This document shows, one piece after another, positions 32,516 to 44,801 of a stretch of DNA of 64,000 nucleotides. Below the pieces are notes generated by a model. The model saw only the letters and a program-made list of their open reading frames with translations. It searched no databases and had not been told where the DNA came from. Numbering within the stretch: the first letter of the stretch is position 1; the number at the start of each line of letters is the position of its first letter. The translations under genes were made by a program, and so were the position numbers. The DNA is from Hibiscus mutabilis (Eukaryota > Streptophyta > Magnoliopsida > Malvales > Malvaceae): NCBI GenBank assembly GCA_019671005.1, contig CM033752.1:558001-622000 (forward strand), given 5' to 3'.

Positions 32516-34663
32516 TCAACATCGCCAAGCGGAAGCAGCAAGAATTGCTCTATCTTGCCACCCCAAAAGCAAGCAACCTTTGTCTTCGGTCAATCGATAA
32601 CCGTCGCACGAGTATAAACCGAGCAAGATCTTCGATTGAGTTACTGCATTTGCACTCAAGGGCACCCCTTTGAACCCTTTTCCTTCCATTGATTTCCTCC
32701 ATTTCTCCAGCCTCTCGTGCCTTTCTATTCTGTCACTCCCTTCACATGCCACAATGTTTCTTATCTCTGGCGCAAATATATACTGCTCTACTTTGGCTCT
32801 CTGGGCAGAGTCTGGTGGGAATGTGGCGTCCAATGAGTCGAATATGGCGGAATAATAGTGCAATGCCTCCAGGAAACGGCCTAAGAAGTAAGGCCCGTTA
32901 TGGCTTGCTTCTTTTTCAACAAGAGTTACAATGTTAGGCGCTTGGTTACGGATCATTGCCAATAGGTTCCCAAGGCAGCTCCCAGGGACTCGGTGGAGCG
33001 TGTTAACAGCATTCACGGCTAGAGCCTCGCCAACTCTCCTGTTGAACATGTGGGGCTTTATGTCTTCAAGTTTCTCCCCAATCGGGTGGAACTCGAATGG
33101 AATGTGGAGCGAGTGAGCTAGTTCTGTCAAGCATCTACCCGTCTCTTTAATAGCTTCCATAGAGGGTCCAACCCCGGTTATCCTTAGAAACGGAGCTCCG
33201 CTCGGCCGAGCAGCTAAGGCTTGCATGAAAGCCGGCCACTGATATCCTTGGAGGATATCTAAGTCAATCACGTGGACACGTTCTTCAGCTTCAAAGGCCT
33301 CAAAGATGGCTTGATTAGCAGTGAAATGTGCAAACTTTACATAGGGACATGCTTGGTAAACAATTTGGTAAATCTTGAGGACTTCCAAGGAGTTTGATGG
33401 GAAAGGAGAGTACGGTTTCGGAGCACCAGAGGTGCCGGGATTGGTGGTTATGGTGGCAGCGAGCCTTGCACTCAGGGCCTCAGTGAAGCAAGAGGCAACT
33501 CTTTGCATGGAGTCCCCGAGAGGAGTTACCACTCGGTTCAGGTGATGTATATATTTTCTTGCTAACAAGTAATCCTCTTTGGCTACGGCTTCAGCACATG
33601 CAAGCAGCAGGTGAACCAACTGAAGTCCACTATCTTGCTCCTTTAATGCAAAAATTGATTAGACAAATCTACATCATCACTTTATCGACAACAATTTATC
33701 TATACTAATAGTGTTATAAAAGTAGAAAGATCGAATTATTCCGAATAATCAATGATTAAACAAGAGGAAAAATCGAAGTACCTGGTCAGGGCCAACAGGA
33801 ATGGGAATCATCAAGGTATGGCCAAGGTTCTGGTGCTGCTGTTGTTCAGGTGCAATTGATATTTGCTTCTCTTTTTGCAGTTGTTGGGATAATGGTGCCC
33901 TTGAGACGGGACATGCCTGATATTGTTGCTCCTGGGTCAACTGGGACAATATCGTTTCACTCACCGACCCGCAAAAGGTCGAAGAATTCGCCATTGACAT
34001 GTAGTCCAACGTTGATGGAACTGTAGTAGGCATTTCAAACATGTTATTTGAAGTTCCAATTCCCGAAATTTTACTTGTTTGGTACTGATCTTCATAACCA
34101 TCCTTTTGATAACCATCCAGGAATTCTTCAATGGCAGGCAGTGAAAGGCTCTCAACCTGCATGAACTGATCGTTAGACGAGTTAAACACTCTATGCAGTG
34201 GACTCTGCTCTTTCCCCTTGTTGCTGCTGCAGCTATATGACCCGAACTGAGACGAAAACCGAGGTGGAGAACAGCCTAAGATAGTCTGCCCTTGCATTCC
34301 CATAACACTGTTGAAGTTATAGTTTGAGACTTGTGGAGATGGCAAGTTCCTGACCGGAGACGAGACCATGAAATCGGAATCGAAATGATCAGAGAAGAAA
34401 GTTTCCCATAGAGAACTGTCTGGGGACTGAACCTCAACATCCCCATCCAACTCAAACTTCACTGCCGGGAAGTTGAGGCTTGGTGGGGTTAAGCTGCTTT
34501 GGTCCATTTCAGAAGATGGGGCATTTTTCTTGGACTCGGCCATTGATTCACATGAGTTTTCACTCTTGATGGAGCCCATGCTGCCACAAAGAGAGTTAAT
34601 CATGCCAGAACAAAAGGGTGTGTGCGTGTGTTGTTTTAAGCAATGAAGCTCTTTTGTTTCCAA
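32516..34663 (-). CDS. RAM1: GRAS transcription factor, RAM1-like
   Basis: Two exons, 33782-34663 and 32516-33640, joined across a 141 bp GT-AG intron in phase 0, give 668 residues. The N-terminal 294 residues are family-specific, with conserved blocks DGDVEVQSPDSSLWE, SPLHRVFNSS, MQVESLSLPAIEEFL and a Gln-rich end. The GRAS domain (about 295-668) is complete: LHR I with HLLLACAEAVAKEDY, VHIID as VHVID at 416-420, the PFYRE-like region around GRFLEALHYYSAIFDSLD, and SAW at 652-668 ending AASAWRC. RAM1 is known in legumes as a nuclear regulator induced by CCaMK/CYCLOPS that switches on arbuscule and lipid-supply genes; it is lost in non-host plants such as Arabidopsis. A start at Met21 (MINSLCGS, 34603) is possible and resembles known RAM1 starts. 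The frame is intact, so the gene looks functional. The GRAS assignment is certain; the RAM1 subfamily is by recognition. Confidence 0.88.
33641..33781 (-). other. Intron of the RAM1-like gene
   Basis: Donor GTACTT after ...GGCCCTGACCAG and acceptor GCATTAAAG before GAGCAAGATAGTGG. It is phase 0 and lies just N-terminal of the GRAS domain. The frame stays open for ten codons into the intron, then stops. Confidence 0.85.
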
Positions 34664-34907
34664 TTTTGCTCTCTCAAAAGTTGGTTTTAACAGTTAAGGG
34701 TGCTGTTAGATGGTATGAGAAAGAGGTGCTTTTCTCTCTTGTTATTTCCTAGGGATTTGTCTCATTGTCCAGATGGTTTGGACTGAAGACAAATTGCTAG
34801 GCTGAATTTATGTGATTGGATTAATAAACTTCAAAAAGAAAAATCTTTCGAAAGGAGTTTGTCTCATTGTCCATTAATTTGTTAATAAATTAGATATCGA
34901 CAAACAA

Positions 34908-35093
34908 CAATCAGTTGGTCTAGCATGATGAGGCGATGGATTATCACTCCTTAAGCAAGGTCAGGAGTTCGAATTCTAGCGTTGTGAATGTAGAAAATTA
35001 GGTTGAGAAGATCGTCTCATATTGAGCTTTTGTAAAACTCAATCCATATTAATTGGCCAATGAGTCAAATAACAGTGGATAAAAAAAATAAGA
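34908..35093 (+). mobile_element. tRNA-derived SINE in the GRAS promoter region
   Basis: A-box-like TTGGTCTAGCATGATGAGG, B-box-like GAGTTCGAATTCTAGC, a body ending GGCCAATGAGTCAAATAACA and an A-rich tail. The same body occurs in the element at 36728-36905. It starts about 245 bp upstream of the RAM1-like start codon, within likely promoter or 5' UTR DNA. Confidence 0.65.
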
Positions 35094-36221
35094 TAGCGGT
35101 AATTGTAAAAAGAAAAATAATTCCCCCAAGCCAAGTTTGGCTGGCTTTTCTAGGGGACTAATTTGTCATTTGGGGTTACTTCATACTCAACTTGGGAACA
35201 TCCTTGATACTACAAGACATACCATCAGTTGGCATTGATGGAAACTCACTTCTCCCTTTAGGCCGCCCATCTCATTGGAGGTTATTAAAGAATGATGGGA
35301 TAAATCAACTTTTAATCCCTAAACTTGGTAATTTTTCTCAACTCGGTCCATCAACTTCCTTTTTGGTCCATGCTAGTTTTTAAACTTGAATTTTCGATCC
35401 ATTTTCATCTTTTAATGACATTTTCAAAAGGACTGAATTTAGAAGAATAGTCAAGTTTAAGGACTGATGTGGATGGGAAAAAATGGAAATAAGTTGGGAA
35501 AATTTGTCGAGGGACTAAAAGTTGCTTTATCCCTAGAATTATTGAACCCTATCTTTGTGTATATGATTAAAGGCCAAATAATGGTTTTAGTGCCTCGACT
35601 ATACTCAAATTTAGAATTTATTTAATATACTTTATTTGATATAATTTGATCCTCTGATTTTATAATGTCATCGAATAATCTCAAATAGTTAGCACCCTTT
35701 CCGGCCCATGTTGCTGAGATATTTTTAATATGCAAGTATCCACGTTAACACTCTAAGGTTTTGCTTGGTAGGGCAAAAAGAAAATTAAAAAGATGAAAAA
35801 TTAAAGTAGTAAAAAATGAAAAGATGGAAATTAATCTTTTTCTTTATTGGTGTGTTTGGTATAAAGGATAGAAAAATTGAAAAAAAATATATTTTTATTC
35901 ATTGCAATTGAAAATTGGAAGAAAATAAAATTAATATTTGAAAAACTCTTATTTTGAACTCATGCACATCTCCTTTTCCTTCTAGAGTTTCAGTTTTTGG
36001 ATGATTTGTTGTTACACATGATCATGTAAAATGATCATCTTCTAATTTCCTTTCCGCTCACTTTTCTTTCCTACCAAGCACATGCAAAATTTATTTACTT
36101 TTCATTTTCCATCACATCCTTCCACTTTTTCACTCAACCAAACAAAGCCGAAATGTAAAATTGATAATAATCAAAGTAGATGACTGAATTATGTGAAAAT
36201 AAAGTAGATATCAAAACCAAC
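35094..36221. other. Intergenic, only a weak MITE candidate
   Basis: No gene. 35755-36152 has weak inverted ends (GGTTTTGCTTGGTAGGGC and GGCTTTGTTTGGTTGAGTG) like hAT MITEs, but the 8 bp flanks do not match. The rest is simple AT-rich DNA. Confidence 0.35.
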
Positions 36222-36390
36222 ATGGTTGGTCTAAGTGGTAAATAGCTTGATATCGCTTAAGCATGTCTCGAGTTTGATGTTTTGAGCATATGCAGAAAAT
36301 TTCAGCTGAAAAACTCATCCACCAAAGCTAGGTGTATCACGAGAGTCGGTTTAGATTAGTTAGTACAAAACCCTAGAGAATTGGGTGAGC
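36222..36390 (+). repeat. SINE-like fragment
   Basis: Begins with A-box-like TTGGTCTAAGTGGTAAATAG and ends near AACCAAAAAAAAAGG at 36392-36402. The B-box region (CTCGAGTTTGATG) is weak. It probably belongs to a different SINE subfamily from 34908-35093. Confidence 0.4.
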
Positions 36391-36727
36391 AACCAAAAAA
36401 AAAGGTAGATATCAAATTCGAGCATAGTGGAGGGGCCAGAATAATAATTGACATTATCACTAGAGCTGGACTGAGTGTGTGAATCTGGGAGTGGAAACAA
36501 ATCAAGCCTGGAATGATGACAAATCTGGCATTTTGTTGAAACAATGCATACTCTTGTGAAAAGGACTGCAAATGAGCACAATGACAAAGGGATGTATAGT
36601 ATAGATTTCTTTAACCTTTACACTAACGAGGAATGGGATGCTCTCCATTGTAAGTGTTACTTTAACAGTATCGAGGGTGGCTTAGCTGTTTTCATCCATT
36701 GTTTATAACAGTGACATAAATTACATC

Positions 36728-36905
36728 GTATTATTTTTTTGATTTAACCACCGATATCCGACTCATTGGCCGATCAGATTCTGCAAAGACTTAATATGGG
36801 GCGACATTCCCAACCTAATTTTTTTCATTTACAATGACAATATTCGAACCTATAATTTTACTTAAAAGACTCAACGTCTCATCCCGCTAGACCAATTGAT
36901 TGTTG
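36728..36905 (-). mobile_element. tRNA-derived SINE with 12 bp target duplication
   Basis: Minus strand: ATTGGTCTAGCGGGATGAGA, then a B-box GGTTCGAATATTG, then GGCCAATGAGTCGGATATCG and an A-rich tail. Direct repeats ATAAATTACATC lie at 36716-36727 and 36906-36917, exact over 12 bp, which fixes both ends. Confidence 0.8.
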
Positions 36906-37329
36906 ATAAATTACATCATTTTATTACTTCCTGTGTAGGAAACGAAAGAGATGTGACAATGTTGTAGGTAAATTTACAAGCAAAAAAAAAAAAAACAAAG
37001 TTAGCATGGGGGGAGAAAAGACAAGAAAGCGGACATAGGCAAGGTCGTCGGGTATGGCGTCGTAGGCGCCGCCTATTCTTTGGATTTGCCAAAGGAATGA
37101 AGCGTTTGTCCCAAGCCTTTTCCATCTGAGGCGGCACCTCTCTTTCTTACATCATTTTCATATAAACAAACATATGTTACGTTTTGCATGTCAACTTTTT
37201 AGAGGAGATCTGAAACCACGTTCCTGTACAAAATAACCCTAAACCATGCCTCTCACATGGAAACATTTCTATATACTAATATAATTGAATTGTTGAAAAC
37301 ATGGGTCCAATCTGAATCAGGGAGTCTAA

Positions 37330-37680
37330 CGTATAGCAAGGTTATAGTATGCCAACTGAAATGTTACAAAATACGAAACTTAAAATGTTACCCACTAATA
37401 TAAAATATTACACTTTTTGATAATATTTTAGGTTGGCCGTCTCACAACAAATATTGATACTCAGAGGCAAGTTTCGATACTTAACACCAACCTAAAATGT
37501 TATCAGAAAAAATAAATATCGATACTCGGAGCCAAGTTTCGATACTTAATCACCAACCTAAAATATCATCAAAAAGTGTAATATTTTAGGTTGGTGGGTA
37601 ACATTTTAGGTTCCGTTTTTTTATAACATTTATGTTGGTGTCGTATCATAGTCGTACCGCAACACCGTTGCACCCTAGAC
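37330..37680. repeat. Foldback repeat with CGATACTT motifs, copy 2
   Basis: Shares with 29485-29826 the words AATATTACACTTTTTGAT, AAGTTTCGATACTTAA and ACCAACCTAAAAT, arranged around two inner copies of a GATACTCGGAGCCAAGTTTC-type unit. It is a second copy of the same MITE-like family. Confidence 0.55.
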
Positions 37681-39290
37681 TCACCGAATCAAGTTAACGA
37701 AGATGTAAAATTAAAGTAAATTTGGAGACTGTTGACTCCGTTCAAGACTATACTTCTTCTATTAAACAATGATTTAAAGTGAAAAACTTAATTTGAGTAG
37801 ATTTCTTATTGCACAAGTAGAGTTTAACAAGTCATCAAAAAGTCGTTTAACTGTACAAACTCATCATCTTGTAATTCTTTCATTATTATAGTGAACTTCT
37901 CCTCATCTACTCGTGACTTTTCCAGTTAAGGGTATTTCAAGTTCATGTTTTTTTTTATTGTGCAATCATTATACTTGTCATTATCCTACAACAATCAACT
38001 ATCGGAATTAATTTCTTTACCTTAATCTTTAAAACCAACGTATATTATGGTCGATATTTGGGATTCGTGGCTCTTTCTCCTAGTAATGCCTTCTCCAAAG
38101 TTTGAACCCGGATTTTCTCCTTAGGAGAGCAATGTGCCTCGTCATTGCACTAAACCCTTGTTGGTAGAGAATATCTTTTTGGTAGAATATTTCATAATTG
38201 AAAAAATAATTATCATCTGCCTACCATATATTCAAGTATATGCCTAAAAGAAGCGTTAGTTTAACCCTATGTGAAGCTAAACTAGATTGAAGACTTAACT
38301 TCGATCTTTATGATGTTTAGTTTAATGTTTTAAGACCCAGTCATAATGGGAATAAATGCTAATTTGCTGATATATGGCAATGGGAAGAAGTTGTCTGCAT
38401 GGAAATGACAAGTAAACACTTGTTTTATCGCTCGTTTTAACCTGCTAAAACAAAGCCATTGGATTATCTACCAAACAAACTTCCACATGAAACAGTGGGA
38501 GCTAAAGCCAAAAAGCCCAAATTATCTCCATGGATTATCTGTGAGCTGAAACACATGGCCTCCTCAAACTCAAACTGAATTCAATATGGATTAAATTGAT
38601 GAATCATGAACTTTGATATGCAAAACTTTTATGTTACTTGATGTCAACATAGATGAATTGACTCCTTGTTATTACTTCTATACTGAAATTTGACCATTTT
38701 GTGGAGGTGGTATCTGGGATTTAAATTGTGGGTGTAAACGTATTTTCGGTCGCATTGTGTTTATCGCGGGTGCAGATATAACGGATGTTGTTGCTGTCAT
38801 TGCGAGTTGCTAAATTGTTTTTGGATAGTCAAACGTGAGTTTGTTGTATAGTAGGATAGCTACAACGGTTTCTAATTGATTCAATTAGGTCTTATTCGTA
38901 AATTACTAATAAAAGTTAAAGTTATTTCGTCTAAATTTTGTTTCTATTTCATTCAATTACGTCTTGATTAGTAAATTGTTAATAAAAGTTTGCCAATTAA
39001 CCAACCCATTCTATGCCAGAGGAACTTGATCTAAAAAGTAAAACTGAACCCAAACAACTAAAACACCACATTTTAGAGAGACAAAAAACGTAGTGGGTTA
39101 AAACTAAAACTACCACAAATTTCAGAGGAAACAAACAGGACGAAACTAAAACCACCACAATTTTATACATCCATGATCATGTTTTTTGTTGTGTTTAAAT
39201 TATTTTACTTTTTATTGTGTTTAAATTATTATACTATGTTATGTGTGAACAATTCATTCTTGTGTAGATTTTAACATATTTTTTATATGC
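37681..39290. other. Intergenic, no gene seen
   Basis: AT-rich. The only structure noticed is a tandem pair near 38890-38995 (TTCAATTAGGTCTTATTCGT and TTCAATTACGTCTTGATTAG, each followed by AATAAAAGTT). Confidence 0.35.
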
Positions 39291-40400
39291 GTGGTGTTCA
39301 TGTTAATTTTTATATCAGGCTTTGTTGATGTCGGTTTTGGGCGACACCAGACAAGGAGGTAGAAATGCTCATCGAAGGGTGGTCGGACGACAAGGAGTGG
39401 GTGGGAAGGTGTTCATGTTAATTTTTATATTAGGCTTTGTAACCATCCTTATTTCAAGCCTTTTATTTAGCCTTGTATCCATCCTTATTTGTTGCCCAAA
39501 TGGCTTTAGATTGAACCATTCCTTAGCCTTATTTGTTGCCCAAATTATTATACTATGTTACGTGTGAACAATTCATTCTTATCGTAGGACGGGAGAAGAG
39601 CCGCGGGAGACAGTGGTGGACTGTAGGAGTGGGCGGTTCACCCCTGGTTGACTTGGGATCGAGAGCTGCGAACAGTGTAGAGATGGTAGTCAGAGTCATG
39701 GTGGAAAGGACGGAAAGAGTTGTCGATGTAGAATGGTGTAGATTCGTCCTCTTTATAGTCAGTCTTGGGGGCATTTATATCCTCTTAGAGCTGTAGATGG
39801 AGTGATGTTTGATGAGATTGTGCTAGGCCTGGTGATGACTATTGACGGGCTGGTAGATGGTAGCTCGACTGCTAGGTCACAGGTCGAGCTGGTGAGTTAG
39901 AAGGATTTGATGGTTGTCTTGTCGTGGTGCAGAGGTCTCTAAAACTTGGAGTGGGTTTGGAGGTGTAGGAACACCTAGAGGAGGAGCTTTTACGCGGAGA
40001 CGGGGATTAGTGGTTCACCCGTTGTGGGACAGACGAAGAGCCATAATAGTTTTCTAGAGGTATTTGGCGGATGTATAACGCCAGTCCCCTTTAGTCGAAT
40101 GAGTGTCATAAAGGGACATGAACTGAGACCTAGGGTTGGGGTTAACCTCCACTCGAGGGAAGAGGACTTTTCTCGGGGTTAGGTTCTATTATTGAGCGTC
40201 ATCATTGTTGTGACAAGTGTTTCTTTTAGGCGTTTGTGATCATGTTATCATTTGAGCGGCCCAAGGCTGAATGATTTGGATTCGGGCTTTTCGCAGTGGG
40301 TCACACATAAATTTAAGGGGTTTTGTCCCTAACTCCATTTCCATATGTATATTCTACTTTCTTGAAAGTTTGTAACCCCATTCTTTTTGAGTTTTTGTTT
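39291..40400 (+). mobile_element. LTR-element leader relic related to the inverted-repeat arms
   Basis: Contains blocks found in the right arm on the same strand: GGCGACACCAGACAAGGAGG (39342), GGCGGTTCACCCCTGGTTGA (39628), GGTTCACCCGTTGTGGGAC (about 40010) and a TTAGTCGAATGAGTGTCA-type block (40092), but their order differs from the arm. Two local duplications (GTGTTCATGTTAATTTTTAT at about 39296 and 39410; ATTATACTATGTTA at about 39227 and 39546) suggest slippage or nested loss. No gene. Confidence 0.5.
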
Positions 40401-40416
40401 GTATTTTCTGTGAGAG

Positions 40417-43086
40417 ATGGTAGGGACTGCTAAGTCAATTGCAAAGAGGAAGGAAACTGTCACAAGAAGGGCTGAGGAGAAGAGGTCCACCGATGTAATT
40501 GGGCTTGAGATTGAGTGCCAAATGAGAAAGGATAAAGCTATTAAATTGTTGGAGTGTCGTGGTTTGCAGTGGTCGGGGTCTGAGTTCGACTTCGAGATTC
40601 TACTAGGGAAGGTGTTGTGCCTGAGCAGTCATGGTTATGGGGCGGATGGAGTGTTATAGTGGTTTTACCTACCACTCTATTTGCTTGAGGCGGGATTCCA
40701 TATGCCCTTAGACAAATTTGTTCATGAGGTGCTGGAGGAGTATGAAGTGGCCCTAGGGCAATTAGTCGGGACCTCTTGATGGGTCATTATAGGGTATATT
40801 ATCCAGTGCTTGGAGCTTAGGTAGGCTCCATCAATAAAGGTGTTGAAAGATTTGTTTAAACTGAGTCCACTAGTTTTCTTAGATTTTTTTGGTATGTTGA
40901 CGCTTATGATGAGATGGTGTAAAAGGTCACTCTCTAGGGGAGCCAATTGTCGGGTGGAATGGTTCTTTGAAGTTGGATTGTTCCAAGTTTGTGAAGGTAA
41001 TCCGAAAACTTCTCAGAAGTTTTGGTTTTCCTTTGCGGTAGAGGAAATTTGAAGGAGATAAGAGAAAAGCTCTTTTGGTGTTAGGAAAGAAGAAGATGGA
41101 ATAAGTTGCTATTCTAAGCGGGGGTTATTGGTTGAAGGTAGGGAAAGCTACACACTTTCTCTTAGCGTGTTGTCTGCTAAAGAGGCTTGGCCTTTTGGCA
41201 GGGAGAAGACTGTGGCAAAAGTACTAGTTGCTGAGGTGGCGGAGACTGGTAACTGGTTGATTTCTTATGGTTGTTGCTCGCAGAGAGTGTGGTCTTCTAC
41301 TCTAGCCTTTGGTGAAGCAGGGGAAACGACGACACTGCATGGAAAGCTAACTTGAAACGGGTTTTGGATAGTTAAACTTGTAGGCATTCTGTCAGTGATA
41401 GCGCAAGGATTTCCAATGAGTTGGTTATGGAGGGGAAAAGAGCAGAGGTACCCCTGTAATGCTGAAAGGGGTGACTTTTACGAGTTCAATTCTCGTGGCT
41501 CTCTTAATAGGTAAGGGAATTCTTTTTGACGGTCTCCTTTTGCCGTATTCATATTGTGTAATTTGTGTTTGACTTTCCTTTATAGTATTTACAGCCATGG
41601 AGGTCTTGTCCTTATGAGATTTTGGAAGTGCATCTGGGGTACCTAGTGCTGTCGCACAGACAATTTCGCTAGGGTTAGAGACTCTAGAGCCTTTCTCGTT
41701 TCTAAAAGAGAAATAGTGGAATCTAAATCTTGGAAGAACTTCAGCGCCAAGAAAGACTTCTAAGGCAATATGAAGAGGAAGCTGTTGACACTTGAGCTTT
41801 TGAGGAAGAGTGAGACACCGAGGAAGAAAAAGAGTAAAGCCGCTCTGAAGGATTCAATGCTAACTACAGTGGTGGTACCCGGTAGAACTCTTACAGGCTT
41901 AGATGTAGCGTTCGAGACCGGTGCTGTCGGCAGATGTGTTAAAGTTCTTATTGTTTTTATTTCTACTGCTATCCTGGGCTTTCCAAATATATGATTGAAT
42001 TGATTTTTGATTATTTGGTAATGGTTGGCTAACATGTTGTTTGTTTTTGGCAGCTAATGTCACGAAGGAGTTTTGAGGTCATGCGGGTCGATAGGCCGAG
42101 GGCAAGTGTGTTGCAGAGGGGATTTTACCTCCTCCTTTGGTCATCTCAGTTTGGTTTGTTTGGAAATCGAGACTTGTTTCCTTATGTTAGGGTGGGTCAT
42201 GACTTTTCGTGTTACTGTCTGTAGGTACACAACCGGTGGTACTTTATTTTGGCTATTATAGGACCTTTCATGCTGATGCCACTTACCTTTTGACTAATAT
42301 AAGCTCGCTAGTTAGCAAAGTTCAATTTAATCTTTATGACGATGGGTAGAAAGTTCAGTCTACCTTTTCTGAAGTTGGTGCAATGTATGCTCGATAGTAG
42401 GAGGATTTGGCCTCCCGAGAGAAGAAATTAGCTGCCACGAATGAAAAGATTGCTTCGATGAGCAAGAAGGTGAAGAAGATGACAAGGTAGCTTAAAGAAG
42501 CCATGGATGGTCAGAGGAAGGCTGAACTCCAGGCGCTAATGAATAAAGAAAGTTTACTTTTGTCAAATGTGATGCCCAAATTTGAAAGGAGCTATTCTTG
42601 AAGGCAACCACTACAATGTCGGAGAAATGAGCAGATATGATTCGAATTTGCTAAGAGAAAGAGGAGTTATATTTGGCGATGGTGCAAAAGATTTGGCGCC
42701 TTGAACGAGATCTTAAGGCGGAGTGGTCTGGTAGGGTGGCCGTTGAGAGGAAGCTTGAGGAATATACAAGGTACGTAGAGAGATATGAGCAGAGCCTTGT
42801 TTGTGCCATTCAAGTTGTGGTATGGCTGATGGGTTTGAGTAACGTGAATCTTCATTGCTATTGGCGAGTAACTAAAGAGAGGGATCTGGGTTTCGATCTA
42901 TACAACCCTGCGGGGAAAGCTTGGTTGCGAGCTTACGAGCTTTTACAACCTTACGTCCAGATGGAAACAACCGATGAGTTTTCCTCTTCTATCAGTATTC
43001 CTCTAAAAGATAGAGCGGTTGAAGCTTTGGGAAACGACAGAGGCATAGTGGGTCAAACAGGCTTGTATAGAGTCCTAGTTGTCTAA
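40417..43086 (+). pseudogene. Degenerate coding region of unknown type in retrotransposon DNA
   Basis: Successive plus-strand frames 40417-40659, 40840-41052, 41128-41355, 41770-41994 and 42673-43086 look like exons or frameshifted parts of one long coding region. The first has a basic start (KRKETVTRRAEEKR); the fourth is Lys-rich (PRKKKSKAALK); the last has a coiled-coil-like stretch (RLERDLKAEWSGRVAVERKL) and an acidic end. An AATAAAAG signal follows at 43320. The arrangement recalls the extra, often antisense, reading frames reported for Tat-lineage elements, and it is antisense to element T; that is inference. No domain is recognised with confidence. Many stops mean it is not expressed as a whole. 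Confidence 0.4.
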
Positions 43087-43599
43087 CGGCTGCTCTTGAG
43101 GATAATGTGGGTCTTCCCAATTGATTGAGGTTGGGGTCCTATAGAGGCTTCTAAGAGGAGCCTACTAGATCTTGTGGCAGTTGAAACCCAATCAACAAAG
43201 CTCGAATACCCTATAGGGGTGGTGGTGAAGGACCCTTTGTTTGCCGATGTAGATAATGCCTTGGAGCTCTAATTTTTCATGTTATAGAATTAGGTCCCAT
43301 TGTACTTCGCTTTTTGAATTAATAAAAGACATGTGTTTATTGACCCCAATTTTTTGTTTTTGTTGTTTTTACTTTGTTGAAGTTAGGGCGGGCCAGTAGC
43401 TTTGATGGAGCTGCATCTCAAGGGAACGAAGCTCGTACAATCGAGTAGTCGAGCTAGAGTATCTTTTAAAATGGTCTCTGAGGTTGGGGCTCCTCTTTTA
43501 CTATAGAAGAGACGAACATCATTAGTTGAATCATACACTTTGCACGTTCAGACGTATGCTTTTGGGGCTGCCCGTATATTTATAGTCACTTTGTTCCTT

Positions 43600-44801
43600 C
43601 TTTGGTACGAAACACTGGCTTCTCTATTTTTGTAGTGTTGCAATAGCACCATGCTTATGGTGCTATCAAATAAAGACATCTATCTTAGGAGGCATCTCAT
43701 ACCCTTGGATAGACTATCATATGTGGGGTTGAGGTATCTCGCACCCTTGCAGAATCGAGCACCAAGGAGTAGAGCTCTTCTCAATATTCTTGTAGCATCG
43801 AGTGCTATGGGTGGAGACATATCTTTTTATGCTTTCGGAGGGTTTTTATGAGAATCCTGAAGATATCCTATTAGGGTAACTGTGTGGTTGTAGCTTTACG
43901 TGTCTTTCTTGGCACAGAATTAGGGCTTCTCCATTTTTGTAGAATTACAATGTGTGTGGTGCTGGTGAAATAGAGGTATCTCCCTTAGGAGGCATCTCAT
44001 ACCCTTGGAGAGACGATCATATGTGGGGTTAAGGCATATCGTACCTTTTTAGAATCAAGCACTAAGGAGTAGAACTCTTCTCAACACTCTTGTAGCATTA
44101 AACGCTATGGATGGAATGATCTCGTTTTATGCTCTTAGAGTGTTTCTCTTGAGAAGCCTGGAGGTATCCGTGTATTAGGAGAATCAATATAAGGAAACAT
44201 CTCCATCATGAGGCGGTCGTTCATTTGTATAGTTCAGATTTCTTAGTTGGCGTAGATTTCGCAGTCTTCTATGCCCTTGTAGAATTGCAATGATGTGAGG
44301 CATTTATAGGGCAGAGGCGTTCTTTATTTTTGTAGAGTTAATCGAGAGTAGGGGTTCATACGCAACCCTTAGAGGGATATGGAATCATTCAGAGGTGATC
44401 TGCGGGGATTATCTTTGCACTTTTTGTAGAATTATTCATAAGGTAGGGTGGAGTCATTTCCATACCCTTTGTAAGAAAAGTTGGGGTTTGGAGATACTAT
44501 ATTTGCGGAGATAATTCTCTAATGCAGATGATGTATATGCTTAAAGAAACATGTAGTGATTTTGTAATAAGTTCAAACTTTCCCCTAGGATCGTACCAAG
44601 TTCTTGGGGTGCTTGAATAAAATGGGTTTCCCTAATACTTGAAGGTTTCGAGTAGTGTGCATTTGTTAGAGAATACCATTTGTTGGAGAGGTATCCTTAG
44701 AAAATGTATTGTAGCGTGAGCTCAACATCTATATAATATTTGTTTATTTAAGAGAAAATAATATATATTTATATGTACCAAGATAAAATTTGGGTATTAC
44801 A
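43600..44801 (-). mobile_element. 3' LTR part of Tat-like element T
   Basis: On the minus strand the LTR begins TGTAATACCCAAATTTTATC at 44801 directly after a purine-rich tract (44802-44815). 43640-44500 holds diverged tandem blocks such as GGCATCTCATACCCTTGGAG, ATCATATGTGGGGTTGAGG and CTCTTCTCAATATTCTTGTAG, with a spacing of about 300 bp between the two clearest copies (43695 and 43995). The far LTR end could not be found; the 5' LTR is outside the window. Confidence 0.6.

Noticed and set aside
35755..36152. hAT-type MITE
   Set aside because: The inverted ends are short and imperfect and no 8 bp duplication is present; kept only as a remark in the intergenic entry.
41439..41515. tRNA-like T arm ACGAG-TTCAATT-CTCGT
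   Set aside because: The T arm pairs well, but I could not build an acceptor stem or D arm, so a tRNA gene is not supported.
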